DNA of 13,635 bases from Oscillospiraceae bacterium (lineage in GTDB: Bacteria > Bacillota > Clostridia > Oscillospirales > Ruminococcaceae). The notes under the pieces are model-generated. The model made no database searches. It was not told the origin of the DNA and saw only the letters and a list, made by a program, of their open reading frames with translations. This document shows, piece by piece, positions 1 to 6,377 of this stretch. The translations under genes and the position numbers were made by a program. Positions within the stretch are counted from its first letter, which is position 1. Each line of letters opens with the position of its first letter. The stretch covers positions 1 through 13,635 of the forward strand of contig JAFLUJ010000313.1 of assembly GCA_022511485.1 (NCBI GenBank), given 5' to 3'.

Positions 1-18
1 CCCTTGATATGGGGGCAT

Positions 19-80
19 GACAAACGCTAATGCGTTTGTCTCCGAGTTTTCACTGAGTGAAAACATCGGTGTATTTTTTT
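19..80 (+). terminator. Tandem hairpins ending in a T-run; terminator of a rightward gene outside the window
   Basis: Two inverted repeats lie back to back. The first is a perfect 9 bp stem, 19-27 with 32-40, around a 4 nt loop. The second is 42-53 pairing with 57-69 through a single bulged A at 65, around a 3 nt loop. The second is followed by seven T residues at 74-80 on the + strand, which fits an intrinsic terminator for a rightward transcript entering from the left. On the - strand no T-run follows either stem, so a role in ending the aminotransferase transcript is less clear. The upstream gene is not visible. Confidence 0.6.
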
Positions 81-94
81 GGGGATATTAACGG

Positions 95-1297
95 TCAAGG
101 CTCAGCCTTGTCGAACATCTGTCTGGACATTTCTCCCAGGATTTCACAGCCCTTGATGAGCTGCTCGTCTGTAGGTGTGGAGAAATTAAGACGGAAACAA
201 TTTATCGGGTCGTCATCATGGACAGTAAACGCGTTTCCGGGAACTACCGCAACCTTAGCCTCCACAGCCTTTTTGCAGAAGCCCATCATATCACAGCCGT
301 CGGGAAGAGTAGCCCAGATGAACAAACCTCCCTGAGGACGTGTGACCTGTATCTTTTTGGAGAAATTCTTGTCGATCTGTTCCAACATAAGACCGCACTT
401 CTTGCGGTAAATCTCCCTGATCTTAACAAGGTGAGCTTCAAAATCATAATGATTCAGGAACTCGTCTGCCAGCATCTGAGCAAGGATATTTGTATGAACA
501 TCCGCCACCTGCTTGCAGACAACGATCTTCTGGATGATAGCTTTGGGAGCAGAAACAAATCCCACACGGATACCCGGCGCAAGAACCTTCGAGAAGCTTC
601 CGCAGTAAATTACCCTGCCGTCAGTGTCAAGGGACTTGATTGAGGGGATGTGCTCTCCCTCAAAACGGATCTCCCCATAAGGATTATCCTCAAGGATCAC
701 CACATTATACTTCTGAGCAAGTGCATAGACCGTCTTTCTTCTCTCATAGGACATACACTTGCCTGTAGGATTCTGGAAATTAGGTATCAGATAAATAAGC
801 TTGGTGTTCGGATTTGCTTTGAGAGTTGCCTCAAGCTTTTCAGGGTCAATACCTTCGTCGTCCATTTCCACGCCTACAAGATTTACATTGTAGGACTTGA
901 AAGAATTTATGCTTCCGATAAAGGACGGAAACTCGCAGATAAGAGTGTCCCCCTCGTTAAGGAAAACCTTGCAGGACAGCTCATTTCCCTGCTGACCTCC
1001 GGAGGTGATTATTACATCGTCGATATCAGCGTTATAGCTGTTCTGGGAAGCAAGACGCTTTTTCAGGGTCTCCCTGAGAGGAGTGTGTCCCTCTGTGATG
1101 CTGTACTGCAAAGCCGCCACCGGATTTTCAGTAAGTATCTTCTGAGTGATCTCTTCAACAGCCTTTACGGGAAACGCCTCAGGAGCAGGATTTCCTGCCG
1201 CAAAGGAAATAACGTCCGGAAAAGCCGTAAATTTAAGTATCTCACGGATAGCAGAAGCCTGCAAGCCCGTTACCTTATTTGAAAAAGAATAATCCAT
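95..1297 (-). CDS. PLP-dependent aminotransferase, class I/II fold (2-aminoadipate / aromatic aminotransferase-like)
   Basis: This 400-residue cytoplasmic enzyme should transfer an amino group between an amino acid and a 2-oxoacid using pyridoxal phosphate. Visible landmarks are the N-terminal substrate-loop region ISFAAGNPAPEAFP (residues 30-43), the cofactor-contacting NPTG (176-179), D204 and Y207 in EDNPYG, the Schiff-base lysine K237 in SFSK, and R369 in FRLNFS, which binds the substrate carboxylate. Length and motifs match stand-alone members related to LysN and MocR-type aminotransferases, but no DNA-binding N-terminus is present. Substrate specificity cannot be read from sequence. The start is the ATG at 1297 because GGAGGT lies 6 nt upstream (1304-1309). 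The longer frame up to 1426 would begin on top of the promoter -10 box and adds 43 non-homologous residues. It is transcribed alone, divergent from the flippase gene. Confidence 0.9.
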   Translation of the reverse strand: MDYSFSNKVTGLQASAIREILKFTAFPDVISFAAGNPAPEAFPVKAVEEITQKILTENPVAALQYSITEGHTPLRETLKKRLASQNSYNADIDDVIITSGGQQGNELSCKVFLNEGDTLICEFPSFIGSINSFKSYNVNLVGVEMDDEGIDPEKLEATLKANPNTKLIYLIPNFQNPTGKCMSYERRKTVYALAQKYNVVILEDNPYGEIRFEGEHIPSIKSLDTDGRVIYCGSFSKVLAPGIRVGFVSAPKAIIQKIVVCKQVADVHTNILAQMLADEFLNHYDFEAHLVKIREIYRKKCGLMLEQIDKNFSKKIQVTRPQGGLFIWATLPDGCDMMGFCKKAVEAKVAVVPGNAFTVHDDDPINCFRLNFSTPTDEQLIKGCEILGEMSRQMFDKAEP

Positions 1298-1315
1298 AAT
1301 ATAACCTCCATGACC

Positions 1316-1345
1316 GAAGCAAGCAGTATTCCTGCCTCTTGCTTC
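1316..1345 (-). other. Leader hairpin upstream of the aminotransferase RBS
   Basis: In the 5' untranslated region of the aminotransferase transcript, GAAGCAAG (1338-1345 read on the - strand) pairs with CTTGCTTC (1316-1323). An inner GCAG/CTGC stem closes a 5 nt loop. The structure ends 7 nt before the GGAGGT ribosome binding site. It has no T-run and does not match a riboswitch or T-box that I recognise. It may affect RNA stability or translation. Confidence 0.4.
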
Positions 1346-1428
1346 TATATTTCTTCTGAAAAGAGTTAGGTGTTTGAAAATGAAAGGATTTTCACGATCA
1401 AGCAACTCAAACAGAACAACCAACATTT

Positions 1429-1457
1429 ATTATAGCACATAATTGAGAGGTATGCAA
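1429..1457 (-). promoter_or_regulatory. Sigma-A type promoter of the aminotransferase
   Basis: On the - strand a TTGCAT -35 box (1452-1457) is separated by exactly 17 bp from a perfect TATAAT -10 box (1429-1434). The -10 box is preceded by TGC, giving an extended -10 motif. Transcription should start near 1422, giving a leader of about 125 nt before the ATG at 1297. Confidence 0.8.
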
Positions 1458-1475
1458 CATAAAATTTAGAAAAAA

Positions 1476-3152
1476 ATGAAAGGACGACCTTATTTGAAAA
1501 AGCAGACCTTCCTTTTCAGCTCAACAATACTTATCCTTTCCGCACTGGCTGCCAAGCTCACCGGAGCGATCTTCCGTATCCCTCTGGCAAATATGCTGGG
1601 CGGCACAGGTATGGGATATTTTTCCTCTGCCTACAGCATTTTTATGACCGTGTATGCCGTTTCGGTGACGGGACTTCCCGCCGCCGTTGCAAAGCTTACC
1701 GCAGAAAAATCCGCCCTGCAAAGATATTCCGACCTGCGGCGTGTGAAGTCCTCTGCGCTTTTATTTTTCTCGGCAGCAGGACTGGCTTTCACAGCAGTAA
1801 CGATGCTTCTTGCATATCCCTTCTGCCGCTTTTCCGGGGGAGGGATGGCTGCAATGCCCGCCGTCCTGGCAATCGCTCCCTCTGTATTTTTCAGCTGCGT
1901 GACCTCAGTATACCGGGGATATTATGAGGGTCTCCGCAATATGTTCCCCACAGCCGTTTCACAGATCATAGAAGGACTTGTGAAGCTATGCTCCGGACTG
2001 GCGCTCTGCCTGCTTGTGTTAAAGAATCCCCATAAATTCGAGAGCTTCTTTGTATACTTCCGGGACACCGAAGATCCCCTGCTCCCCATCGCCGCAGCAG
2101 CAGCGGTCATGGGAGTAACGCTTTCATCGGCAGCGGGAACGCTGTTTCTGATACTTCGGGACAAAATATCCGGAGACGGCATATCCCGTGAAGAGCTTTC
2201 TTCCACCGAAAAGGACATAGACAGCCGCCGGAACATTATTTCCGCACTGCTGAAAACCGCCGTCCCCATCGCCGTCGGAGCGCTCGTTACGAACCTAACC
2301 TCCCTTATAGACCTTGTAACTATAATGAGATCTCTCAGCTCAGCGGCGGAAAAATACCCGGGCTTTTTTGCGGAAATTTCCGGAAACATCCCCACCGCCG
2401 AGATACCCAATTTCCTTTTCGGAAGCTTCACAGGACTTGCCGTGACTATTTTCAATCTGGTACCCTCATGTACCAATATGTTCGGCAAGGGGATACTCCC
2501 TGCCGTCTCGGAAGCCTTTGCCGCAAGAGATCATAAGCAGGTCAGACTGTCAACGGAAAAAGCCATGTTTGCCACAGCATTGGTGTCGTTTCCTTCGGCA
2601 GTGGGGATCTGTGTGCTTTCCGGAGAAATTTTAGGAACATTATTTCCAACAAAACCTCTCGAAACTGAAATATGTACCTTCTCTTTGTCAATACTTGGTA
2701 TAGCAGTTGCATTTTTGTGTATGTCATCGACCGTCTTTGCCATACTGCAAGCAGCAGGACGTCCCGATCTGCCGGTAAAGCTGATGCTTGCCGGAGTTGC
2801 AGTAAAGCTGGCAGGAAATCTGCTTCTCGTAAGGATACCCCAGCTTAATATAGCCGGAGCAGCAATTTCTACCCTGGTATGCTATACGGTGATCTGTCTG
2901 CCGGCAATTGATGCCGCAGTAAAATTGACAAATGCTGACATATCATATCTGAAAGGGATATTCTGCAAGATATGTTACTGTTCTGTAATGTGCGGCGGAA
3001 GCGCCCTTCTTGCCCGGAATATGCTTGCCGAAGTCCTGAATCCCCTGCCTTTGTTAATAATTTCTATTTTTTGTGGGGTAATAATTTACATATTGACCGC
3101 CTTATTATTGGGCATTATTACAAAAAATACACTAAATTTGTTGATTTCTTAA
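1476..3152 (+). CDS. SpoVB/MurJ-type polysaccharide or lipid-linked oligosaccharide flippase (MOP superfamily)
   Basis: This integral membrane protein of up to 558 residues has about 14 hydrophobic segments. It carries the SpoVB/YabM hallmarks: an N-terminal KKQTFLFSSTILIL...GAIFRIPLANMLG segment and a conserved loop, RGYYEGLRNMFPTAVSQ, near residues 147-163. The family flips undecaprenyl-linked cell-wall or spore-cortex precursors across the membrane; the cargo here is unknown. A mazG neighbour immediately downstream is the classic context (spoVB-mazG-rqcP order). The start is uncertain. The ATG at 1476 has no good ribosome binding site, while an in-frame TTG at 1494 has AAAGGA at 1479-1484 with 9 nt spacing and would give the N-terminus MKKQTF, typical of the family, and 552 residues. 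The C-terminus is unusually AT-rich compared with the body. Confidence 0.87.
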   Translation: MKGRPYLKKQTFLFSSTILILSALAAKLTGAIFRIPLANMLGGTGMGYFSSAYSIFMTVYAVSVTGLPAAVAKLTAEKSALQRYSDLRRVKSSALLFFSAAGLAFTAVTMLLAYPFCRFSGGGMAAMPAVLAIAPSVFFSCVTSVYRGYYEGLRNMFPTAVSQIIEGLVKLCSGLALCLLVLKNPHKFESFFVYFRDTEDPLLPIAAAAAVMGVTLSSAAGTLFLILRDKISGDGISREELSSTEKDIDSRRNIISALLKTAVPIAVGALVTNLTSLIDLVTIMRSLSSAAEKYPGFFAEISGNIPTAEIPNFLFGSFTGLAVTIFNLVPSCTNMFGKGILPAVSEAFAARDHKQVRLSTEKAMFATALVSFPSAVGICVLSGEILGTLFPTKPLETEICTFSLSILGIAVAFLCMSSTVFAILQAAGRPDLPVKLMLAGVAVKLAGNLLLVRIPQLNIAGAAISTLVCYTVICLPAIDAAVKLTNADISYLKGIFCKICYCSVMCGGSALLARNMLAEVLNPLPLLIISIFCGVIIYILTALLLGIITKNTLNLLIS

Positions 3153-3169
3153 AAATTTTTAAAAACCCC

Positions 3170-3198
3170 TTGAAATTATTTAGAATATGGGTTAATAT
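3170..3198 (+). promoter_or_regulatory. Probable sigma-A promoter for mazG
   Basis: TTGAAA at 3170-3175 and TAATAT at 3193-3198 are separated by 17 bp, about 60 bp upstream of the mazG start, in an AT-rich spacer with no terminator after the flippase stop. It would let mazG and downstream genes be transcribed independently of the flippase gene. Confidence 0.5.
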
Positions 3199-3257
3199 AT
3201 TAAATGTACCGTTTTTTTGGACTGGTTTCTGCATATTACTTGTAATGGAGGTTTTTT

Positions 3258-4079
3258 ATGGATTTTACCATTAAAAACAGATACGATATGAATGATATGC
3301 TGGAGATCATGCGTATACTCCGTTCAGAAAACGGCTGTCCCTGGGATAAGGAGCAGACCCATAAATCTATCCGCAAGGACTTTATCGAGGAGGTCTATGA
3401 GGCTGTCGAAGCCATAGACACCGAGGACAGCGACCTGCTTCGGGAGGAACTTGGGGATGTCCTTCTGCAGGTGGTTTTCCACGCCCGCATCGAGGAGGAG
3501 CAGGATCGGTTCAGTTTCGGAGACGTTGTAAACGAGGTCTGCCAGAAGCTGGTCATCCGTCACCCTCATGTTTTCGGAGACGTTACAGCCGAGACAAGTG
3601 AGGAAGTCCTGAAAAACTGGAACGACATCAAACAGAAAACCAAAGGACAGGAAACCTATACAGAGACGCTTGAAAGCGTTTCCGGTGCGCTTCCCGCATT
3701 AATGAGAGCACAGAAGGTAGGTCAAAGAGCGAAGCGTGCAGGAATGGATTTCCAGAACGCAGCGCAAACGCTGGAATGTCTTGAAAGCGAGATCGCCGAG
3801 CTGAAAGCAGCAATGGCAGAGGCAGCAAGGGAGACAGACGGCAGCGGCGTAAATTTATCGGAAGCTGTTCAGGACGAGTTGGGAGATGTGCTGTTCTCCT
3901 GCGTAAATCTGTCGCGGCAGCTTGGATTTGACGCAGAGGAGACATTGACTGCGTCCACAGAAAAATTTATAGATCGGTTCAGAAAGACCGAGGAATTATT
4001 AAGGTGCGAAGGGATAGACATGAGGTCCCTGAACATAGAAGAGCTTGACGTCTGGTGGCGTAAAGCGAAATCCAAATAA
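3258..4079 (+). CDS. mazG: Nucleoside triphosphate pyrophosphohydrolase MazG
   Basis: This 273-residue cytoplasmic enzyme hydrolyses (d)NTPs to NMP and pyrophosphate, acting in nucleotide-pool housecleaning. Both MazG repeats are present. The first contains GCPWDKEQTHKSI (26-38), EEVYEAVEAID (44-54) and the metal-binding EELGD (63-67) with the following VLLQVVFHARI. The second contains ESEIAELK (176-183) and DELGDVLFSCVNLSRQLG (206-223), then KFIDRF (236-241). Length matches full two-domain MazG proteins. The start ATG has GGAGG at 3247-3251. It lies between the SpoVB-like flippase and HU/rqcP, matching the conserved Firmicute neighbourhood. The Bacillus-type N-terminal methyltransferase fusion (YabN) is absent, as in most clostridia. 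Confidence 0.95.
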   Translation: MDFTIKNRYDMNDMLEIMRILRSENGCPWDKEQTHKSIRKDFIEEVYEAVEAIDTEDSDLLREELGDVLLQVVFHARIEEEQDRFSFGDVVNEVCQKLVIRHPHVFGDVTAETSEEVLKNWNDIKQKTKGQETYTETLESVSGALPALMRAQKVGQRAKRAGMDFQNAAQTLECLESEIAELKAAMAEAARETDGSGVNLSEAVQDELGDVLFSCVNLSRQLGFDAEETLTASTEKFIDRFRKTEELLRCEGIDMRSLNIEELDVWWRKAKSK

Positions 4080-4135
4080 GCAATGGGTAAAGAACTTCAA
4101 GTTCTAACCATTAAAATTTTATGGAGGTAGAAAAC

Positions 4136-4411
4136 ATGACAAAAGCAGAGTTAGTTAATTCAATCGCAGAGAAAGGCGGACTTTCCAAGAAGGACGCTGA
4201 GAAGGCTCTTAACGCTGTAACAGAGTCCATCACAGAGGCTCTTGCAGGCGGCGACAAGGTTCAGATCGTTGGTTTCGGTACATTTGAAGTACGCGACAAG
4301 AAGGCAAGGGACAGCATCAACCCCAGAACTAAGGAGAAGATCAAGGTTCCCGCTAAGAAGTCTCCCGCTTTCAAAGCAGGCAAGGCTCTCAAGGACGCTG
4401 TTGACAAATAA
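4136..4411 (+). CDS. hup: DNA-binding protein HU
   Basis: This 91-residue histone-like protein dimerises and bends DNA non-specifically, organising the nucleoid. The family pattern is complete: MTKAELVNSIAEK at the N-terminus, the VGFGTFEV strand near residues 44-51, the arm motif INPRTKEKIKVPAKKSPAFKAG (62-83) with the intercalating proline P64, and a basic C-terminus. The start is the ATG at 4136 with GGAGGT at 4123-4128; an ATG at 4121 overlaps that ribosome binding site and is rejected. Codon use looks biased toward well-translated codons, as expected for an abundant protein. It sits between mazG and rqcP and is followed by its own terminator, so much of its message probably ends there. 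Confidence 0.97.
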   Translation: MTKAELVNSIAEKGGLSKKDAEKALNAVTESITEALAGGDKVQIVGFGTFEVRDKKARDSINPRTKEKIKVPAKKSPAFKAGKALKDAVDK

Positions 4412-4430
4412 GCGACTTTTGTCTAATTTA

Positions 4431-4458
4431 AGAGCAGACAGACCGTCTGCTCTTTTTT
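4431..4458 (+). terminator. Intrinsic terminator after hup
   Basis: AGAGCAGAC (4431-4439) pairs perfectly with GTCTGCTCT (4445-4453) around a 5 nt loop and is followed by a T-run at 4453-4458. It ends the HU transcript, but no room for a promoter exists between it and the rqcP start, so rqcP must depend on read-through. Confidence 0.85.
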
Positions 4459-4481
4459 CTTTGAAGAAAGGAGAAAACCAT

Positions 4482-4727
4482 ATGCGGCTTGATAAATATC
4501 TGAAAGTTACAAGGCTAATAAAACGGCGCACCGTTGCGAACGAAGCCTGCGACGCTGAAAAGATCGTCGTAAACGGTAAGGTAGCCCGGGCGTCTTACGA
4601 CGTAAAGGTGGGGGATATAATTGAAATAAACATGGGAGCAAAGCCCCTTAAAGTGAAAGTCCTGAACGTCACAGAGTACGCCACAAAAGAAAACGCCTCC
4701 GACAACTATACCGTTCTGGAGGGCTAA
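4482..4727 (+). CDS. rqcP: RNA-binding S4 domain protein RqcP (YabO family)
   Basis: This small basic protein of 81 residues is a single S4 RNA-binding domain: MRLDKYLKVTRLIKRRTVANEAC at the N-terminus, then KIVVNGKVARASYDVKVGDIIEI (residues 27-49). By homology to Bacillus YabO/RqcP it binds stalled 50S-peptidyl-tRNA complexes and assists RqcH in C-terminal alanine tailing during ribosome quality control. Hsp15 is the related Gram-negative protein. The start is the ATG at 4482 with AAAGGAGA at 4467-4474; the frame is open far upstream only because it crosses the HU gene out of frame. The mazG-rqcP neighbourhood supports the assignment. The yabP, yabQ and divIC genes that follow in Bacillus are absent here. 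Confidence 0.88.
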   Translation: MRLDKYLKVTRLIKRRTVANEACDAEKIVVNGKVARASYDVKVGDIIEINMGAKPLKVKVLNVTEYATKENASDNYTVLEG

Positions 4728-4728
4728 T

Positions 4729-4902
4729 ATGGGACCATATGAATATATCGTTGAAAAGATCGACGGAGACTACGCACTTTTAAAGCGTACTGATATTTCG
4801 GACGATTCACTTATAACCGTAGCGCGAGCATTGCTTCCGGAGGAGACGGACGAGGGCGTCCGCCTGCTCTGGGAAAATCTCGAATATTCGGTGATCGAAT
4901 AA
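4729..4902 (+). CDS. Small DUF3006-like protein
   Basis: This 57-residue open frame begins one base after the rqcP stop and has a strong ribosome binding site, GGAGGG (4718-4723), 5 nt before the ATG, so translational coupling to rqcP is likely. The protein begins MGPYEYIVEKIDGDYALLKR and contains an ALLPEETDEG segment. This resembles DUF3006 proteins, short beta-rich proteins with a pattern like 'IDRxEGDYAVLE...LPEGAKEGD'. Function is unknown. The final codon and stop lie inside the left terminal repeat of the inverted-repeat element at 4898-5038, so the original C-terminus may have been altered by that element. No signal peptide or membrane segment is visible. Confidence 0.75.
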   Translation: MGPYEYIVEKIDGDYALLKRTDISDDSLITVARALLPEETDEGVRLLWENLEYSVIE

Positions 4903-5038
4903 ATTATCATTTAACGTATTACTTTTGTACACTTACTGGGGAATAACCTTTCTGAAAAAAGGTTATTCCCCAGACCCCTTTACAAAAAGGTCTCCCCCGA
5001 TAGGAACACAGGGGCAATATGATAAATGATAATTTATT
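4898..5038. repeat. MITE-like palindromic element between convergent genes
   Basis: The 23 bp ends, 4898-4920 and 5016-5038, are inverted copies matching at 21 of 23 positions, with the outer 16 (AATAAATTATCATTTA) identical. Inside is a perfect 16 bp stem, 4936-4951 with 4958-4973, around a 6 nt loop. A flanking CTTTTGTA (4922-4929) pairs with TACAAAAAG (4981-4989) through one bulge. The whole 141 bp can fold as a multi-branched structure on either strand. It carries no gene and I see no flanking target duplication. It may be a non-autonomous mobile repeat, a bidirectional terminator, or both. No second copy is present in the window. Confidence 0.6.
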
Positions 5039-5731
5039 TTACAACTTCCAAGGGCGTTTTTTCTCTATCCACCCTTGCTCTTTCCAGTGATTGACATCTC
5101 TGATGTTCCATCCTTTTTTCTGCATCATACGCATGATATAGAACATTCCCTTTGTTTTGAAACCGGGGGCAACTCGTCCATTTTGCAGAACGATCTGCTT
5201 TGCAATAGCCGTTATCTTCTTATCTATGGCATCTTTCTTTTTTTTGCTTACCCCATTCCAATCTGTTGCCGCAACGCCAAGTCCATATTGATATATTCGG
5301 GCGACGCCCCAAAAAAACAAGCTATGTGACATATCTTTTAATGTAGACTTAACACCGGCTCCTGCTGCTGTTGCGATGCACACACCCTGCTTTCTAAACA
5401 TAGAGCCTTCCGGGCTATGTACCATCCACCGATATCCATAATGGTCAAGAAACGCTTTCATTGCGCCTGTTGCGTGATATACATACACAGGGCTTGCAAG
5501 GATGATAACATCAGCAGCATCTATCGCTTGTGTAATCGGAAATAAGGATTCATAATGCGGACATTTCTTTTCTGAATCCACAAAGCAGTTAGTACATCCC
5601 AGACAGAACTCCCCGAAATCTCTTGGCAGGAAAAACTCCGTAATTTCTCCGCTAATTTTTTCAGCCAATTCATGCGCAATATGATAGGTAGAGCCTTTAT
5701 GGCTCTGTCCATATATAATAACCGTTTTCAC
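5039..5731 (-). CDS. Flavodoxin-fold NAD(P)H-dependent FMN oxidoreductase with a cysteine cluster
   Basis: This 230-residue protein has a flavodoxin-like fold. MKTVIIYGQSHKGST at the N-terminus holds the first beta strand and the FMN-phosphate loop. A cysteine cluster, CLGCTNC followed by KKCPH (about residues 43-57), resembles that of iron-sulfur flavoproteins and related reductases. ASPVYVYHATGAMKAFLDH is the usual flavin-ring loop and dimer segment. The basic C-terminus, KGWNIRDVNHWKEQGW, is typical of this subfamily in clostridia. The physiological electron acceptor is unknown. The start is taken as GTG at 5731 with GGGGA about 7 nt upstream; the frame stays open to a TTG at 5779, but that codon lies in the T-run of the upstream gene's terminator. 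No strong promoter is visible. It looks more AT-rich than its neighbours, so acquisition by transfer is possible. Confidence 0.85.
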   Translation of the reverse strand: MKTVIIYGQSHKGSTYHIAHELAEKISGEITEFFLPRDFGEFCLGCTNCFVDSEKKCPHYESLFPITQAIDAADVIILASPVYVYHATGAMKAFLDHYGYRWMVHSPEGSMFRKQGVCIATAAGAGVKSTLKDMSHSLFFWGVARIYQYGLGVAATDWNGVSKKKKDAIDKKITAIAKQIVLQNGRVAPGFKTKGMFYIMRMMQKKGWNIRDVNHWKEQGWIEKKRPWKL

Positions 5732-5777
5732 GCAAATTTCCCCATTCAAATTCTGACTTGTCGGGTAAATACCAAAC

Positions 5778-5820
5778 AAAAAACCTCTCCAAAGCAGAGA
5801 TGATCTCCGTTTTGGAGAGG
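5778..5820 (-). terminator. Intrinsic terminator after the zinc-ribbon gene
   Basis: CCTCTCCAAA (5784-5793) and TTTGGAGAGG (5811-5820) form a perfect 10 bp inverted repeat. Read on the - strand it is followed immediately by a run of six T residues (5778-5783). It sits 13 bp beyond the zinc-ribbon stop codon. The + strand side is also T-rich (5822-5835) but interrupted by A residues. Confidence 0.82.
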
Positions 5821-5833
5821 ATATTTTTATTTT

Positions 5834-6301
5834 TTAGAAAAGCTCGGAATCTTCCTCAGATCCCTCATCAGAAGGTGTCTCTTCAAAGCCAAGAAGCTCC
5901 TCATCGGAGATCTCCTCTGTAGTTTCCTCTACAGGAGGTTCAGGCTTTTCAAGCTTAGCACCGCACTTTCCGCAGAAGCTATCCTCAAAAGGACAGTCAG
6001 CGCCGCAGCTTCCACACTTCACCAGACCCTTTATCGCCAGAAGCTGGCTCTTCATTTCCTTGATAGTCTCCAGAGAAGCAGTTATGGAGTTAACAGTCTC
6101 AGCAACGCTTTCATCAGGATTGTCCTTGTAAGTATCATAGTAATATTTTCCGAGAATTGTGTAATTGTCGCTTATAGAATGTTCTGATGAAATGATCTTC
6201 GCATTAAGCTTAGCAGCGTTGCCTACCTGCTTGGTCTTCTCCCCTACAGTTTTTCCTGTCTCTGTAAGAGTTTCTTTTACATTTTTAAAAAAATCGCTCA
6301 T
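5834..6301 (-). CDS. Zinc-ribbon domain-containing protein, function unknown
   Basis: This 155-residue soluble protein has three parts. The N-terminal half (about 1-92) is rich in K, E, T and S with heptad-like hydrophobic spacing and is probably helical. A four-cysteine zinc ribbon follows, CGSCGADCPFEDSFCGKCG (about residues 94-112). The tail is strongly acidic, ending SEEDSELF. Similar short zinc-ribbon proteins are common in gut Firmicutes but have no established role. The start is the ATG at 6301 with GGAGG 7 nt upstream; an upstream in-frame TTG at 6319 has no comparable site. It has its own consensus promoter (6349-6377) and terminator (5778-5820), so it is a self-contained, probably well-expressed transcription unit. 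Confidence 0.85.
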   Translation of the reverse strand: MSDFFKNVKETLTETGKTVGEKTKQVGNAAKLNAKIISSEHSISDNYTILGKYYYDTYKDNPDESVAETVNSITASLETIKEMKSQLLAIKGLVKCGSCGADCPFEDSFCGKCGAKLEKPEPPVEETTEEISDEELLGFEETPSDEGSEEDSELF

Positions 6302-6348
6302 AATGATTCCTCCGTTCAAAATATTGGTTGAATGCTCCTGATGATGAT

Positions 6349-6377
6349 ATTATATCACATATAATATTAAATGTCAA
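6349..6377 (-). promoter_or_regulatory. Full-consensus sigma-A promoter of the zinc-ribbon gene
   Basis: On the - strand a perfect TTGACA (6372-6377) is followed after 17 bp by a perfect TATAAT (6349-6354). The TGA before the -10 box gives an extended -10. The -35 box overlaps the stop codon of the phosphorylase gene (6374-6376). Confidence 0.92.

Noticed and set aside
1298..1426. N-terminal extension of the aminotransferase frame to 1426
   Set aside because: It would start inside the -10 box of the gene's own promoter, lacks a ribosome binding site and gives 43 residues unlike aminotransferases.
4091..4105. AGAACT/AGTTCT hairpin before hup as a terminator of mazG
   Set aside because: The stem is only 6 bp with a 3 nt loop and no T-run follows, so it is not a convincing terminator.
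5732..5779. Upstream TTG start for the flavodoxin-fold gene
   Set aside because: The TTG lies directly in the terminator T-run of the preceding gene, and the extra 16 residues do not match the family N-terminus.
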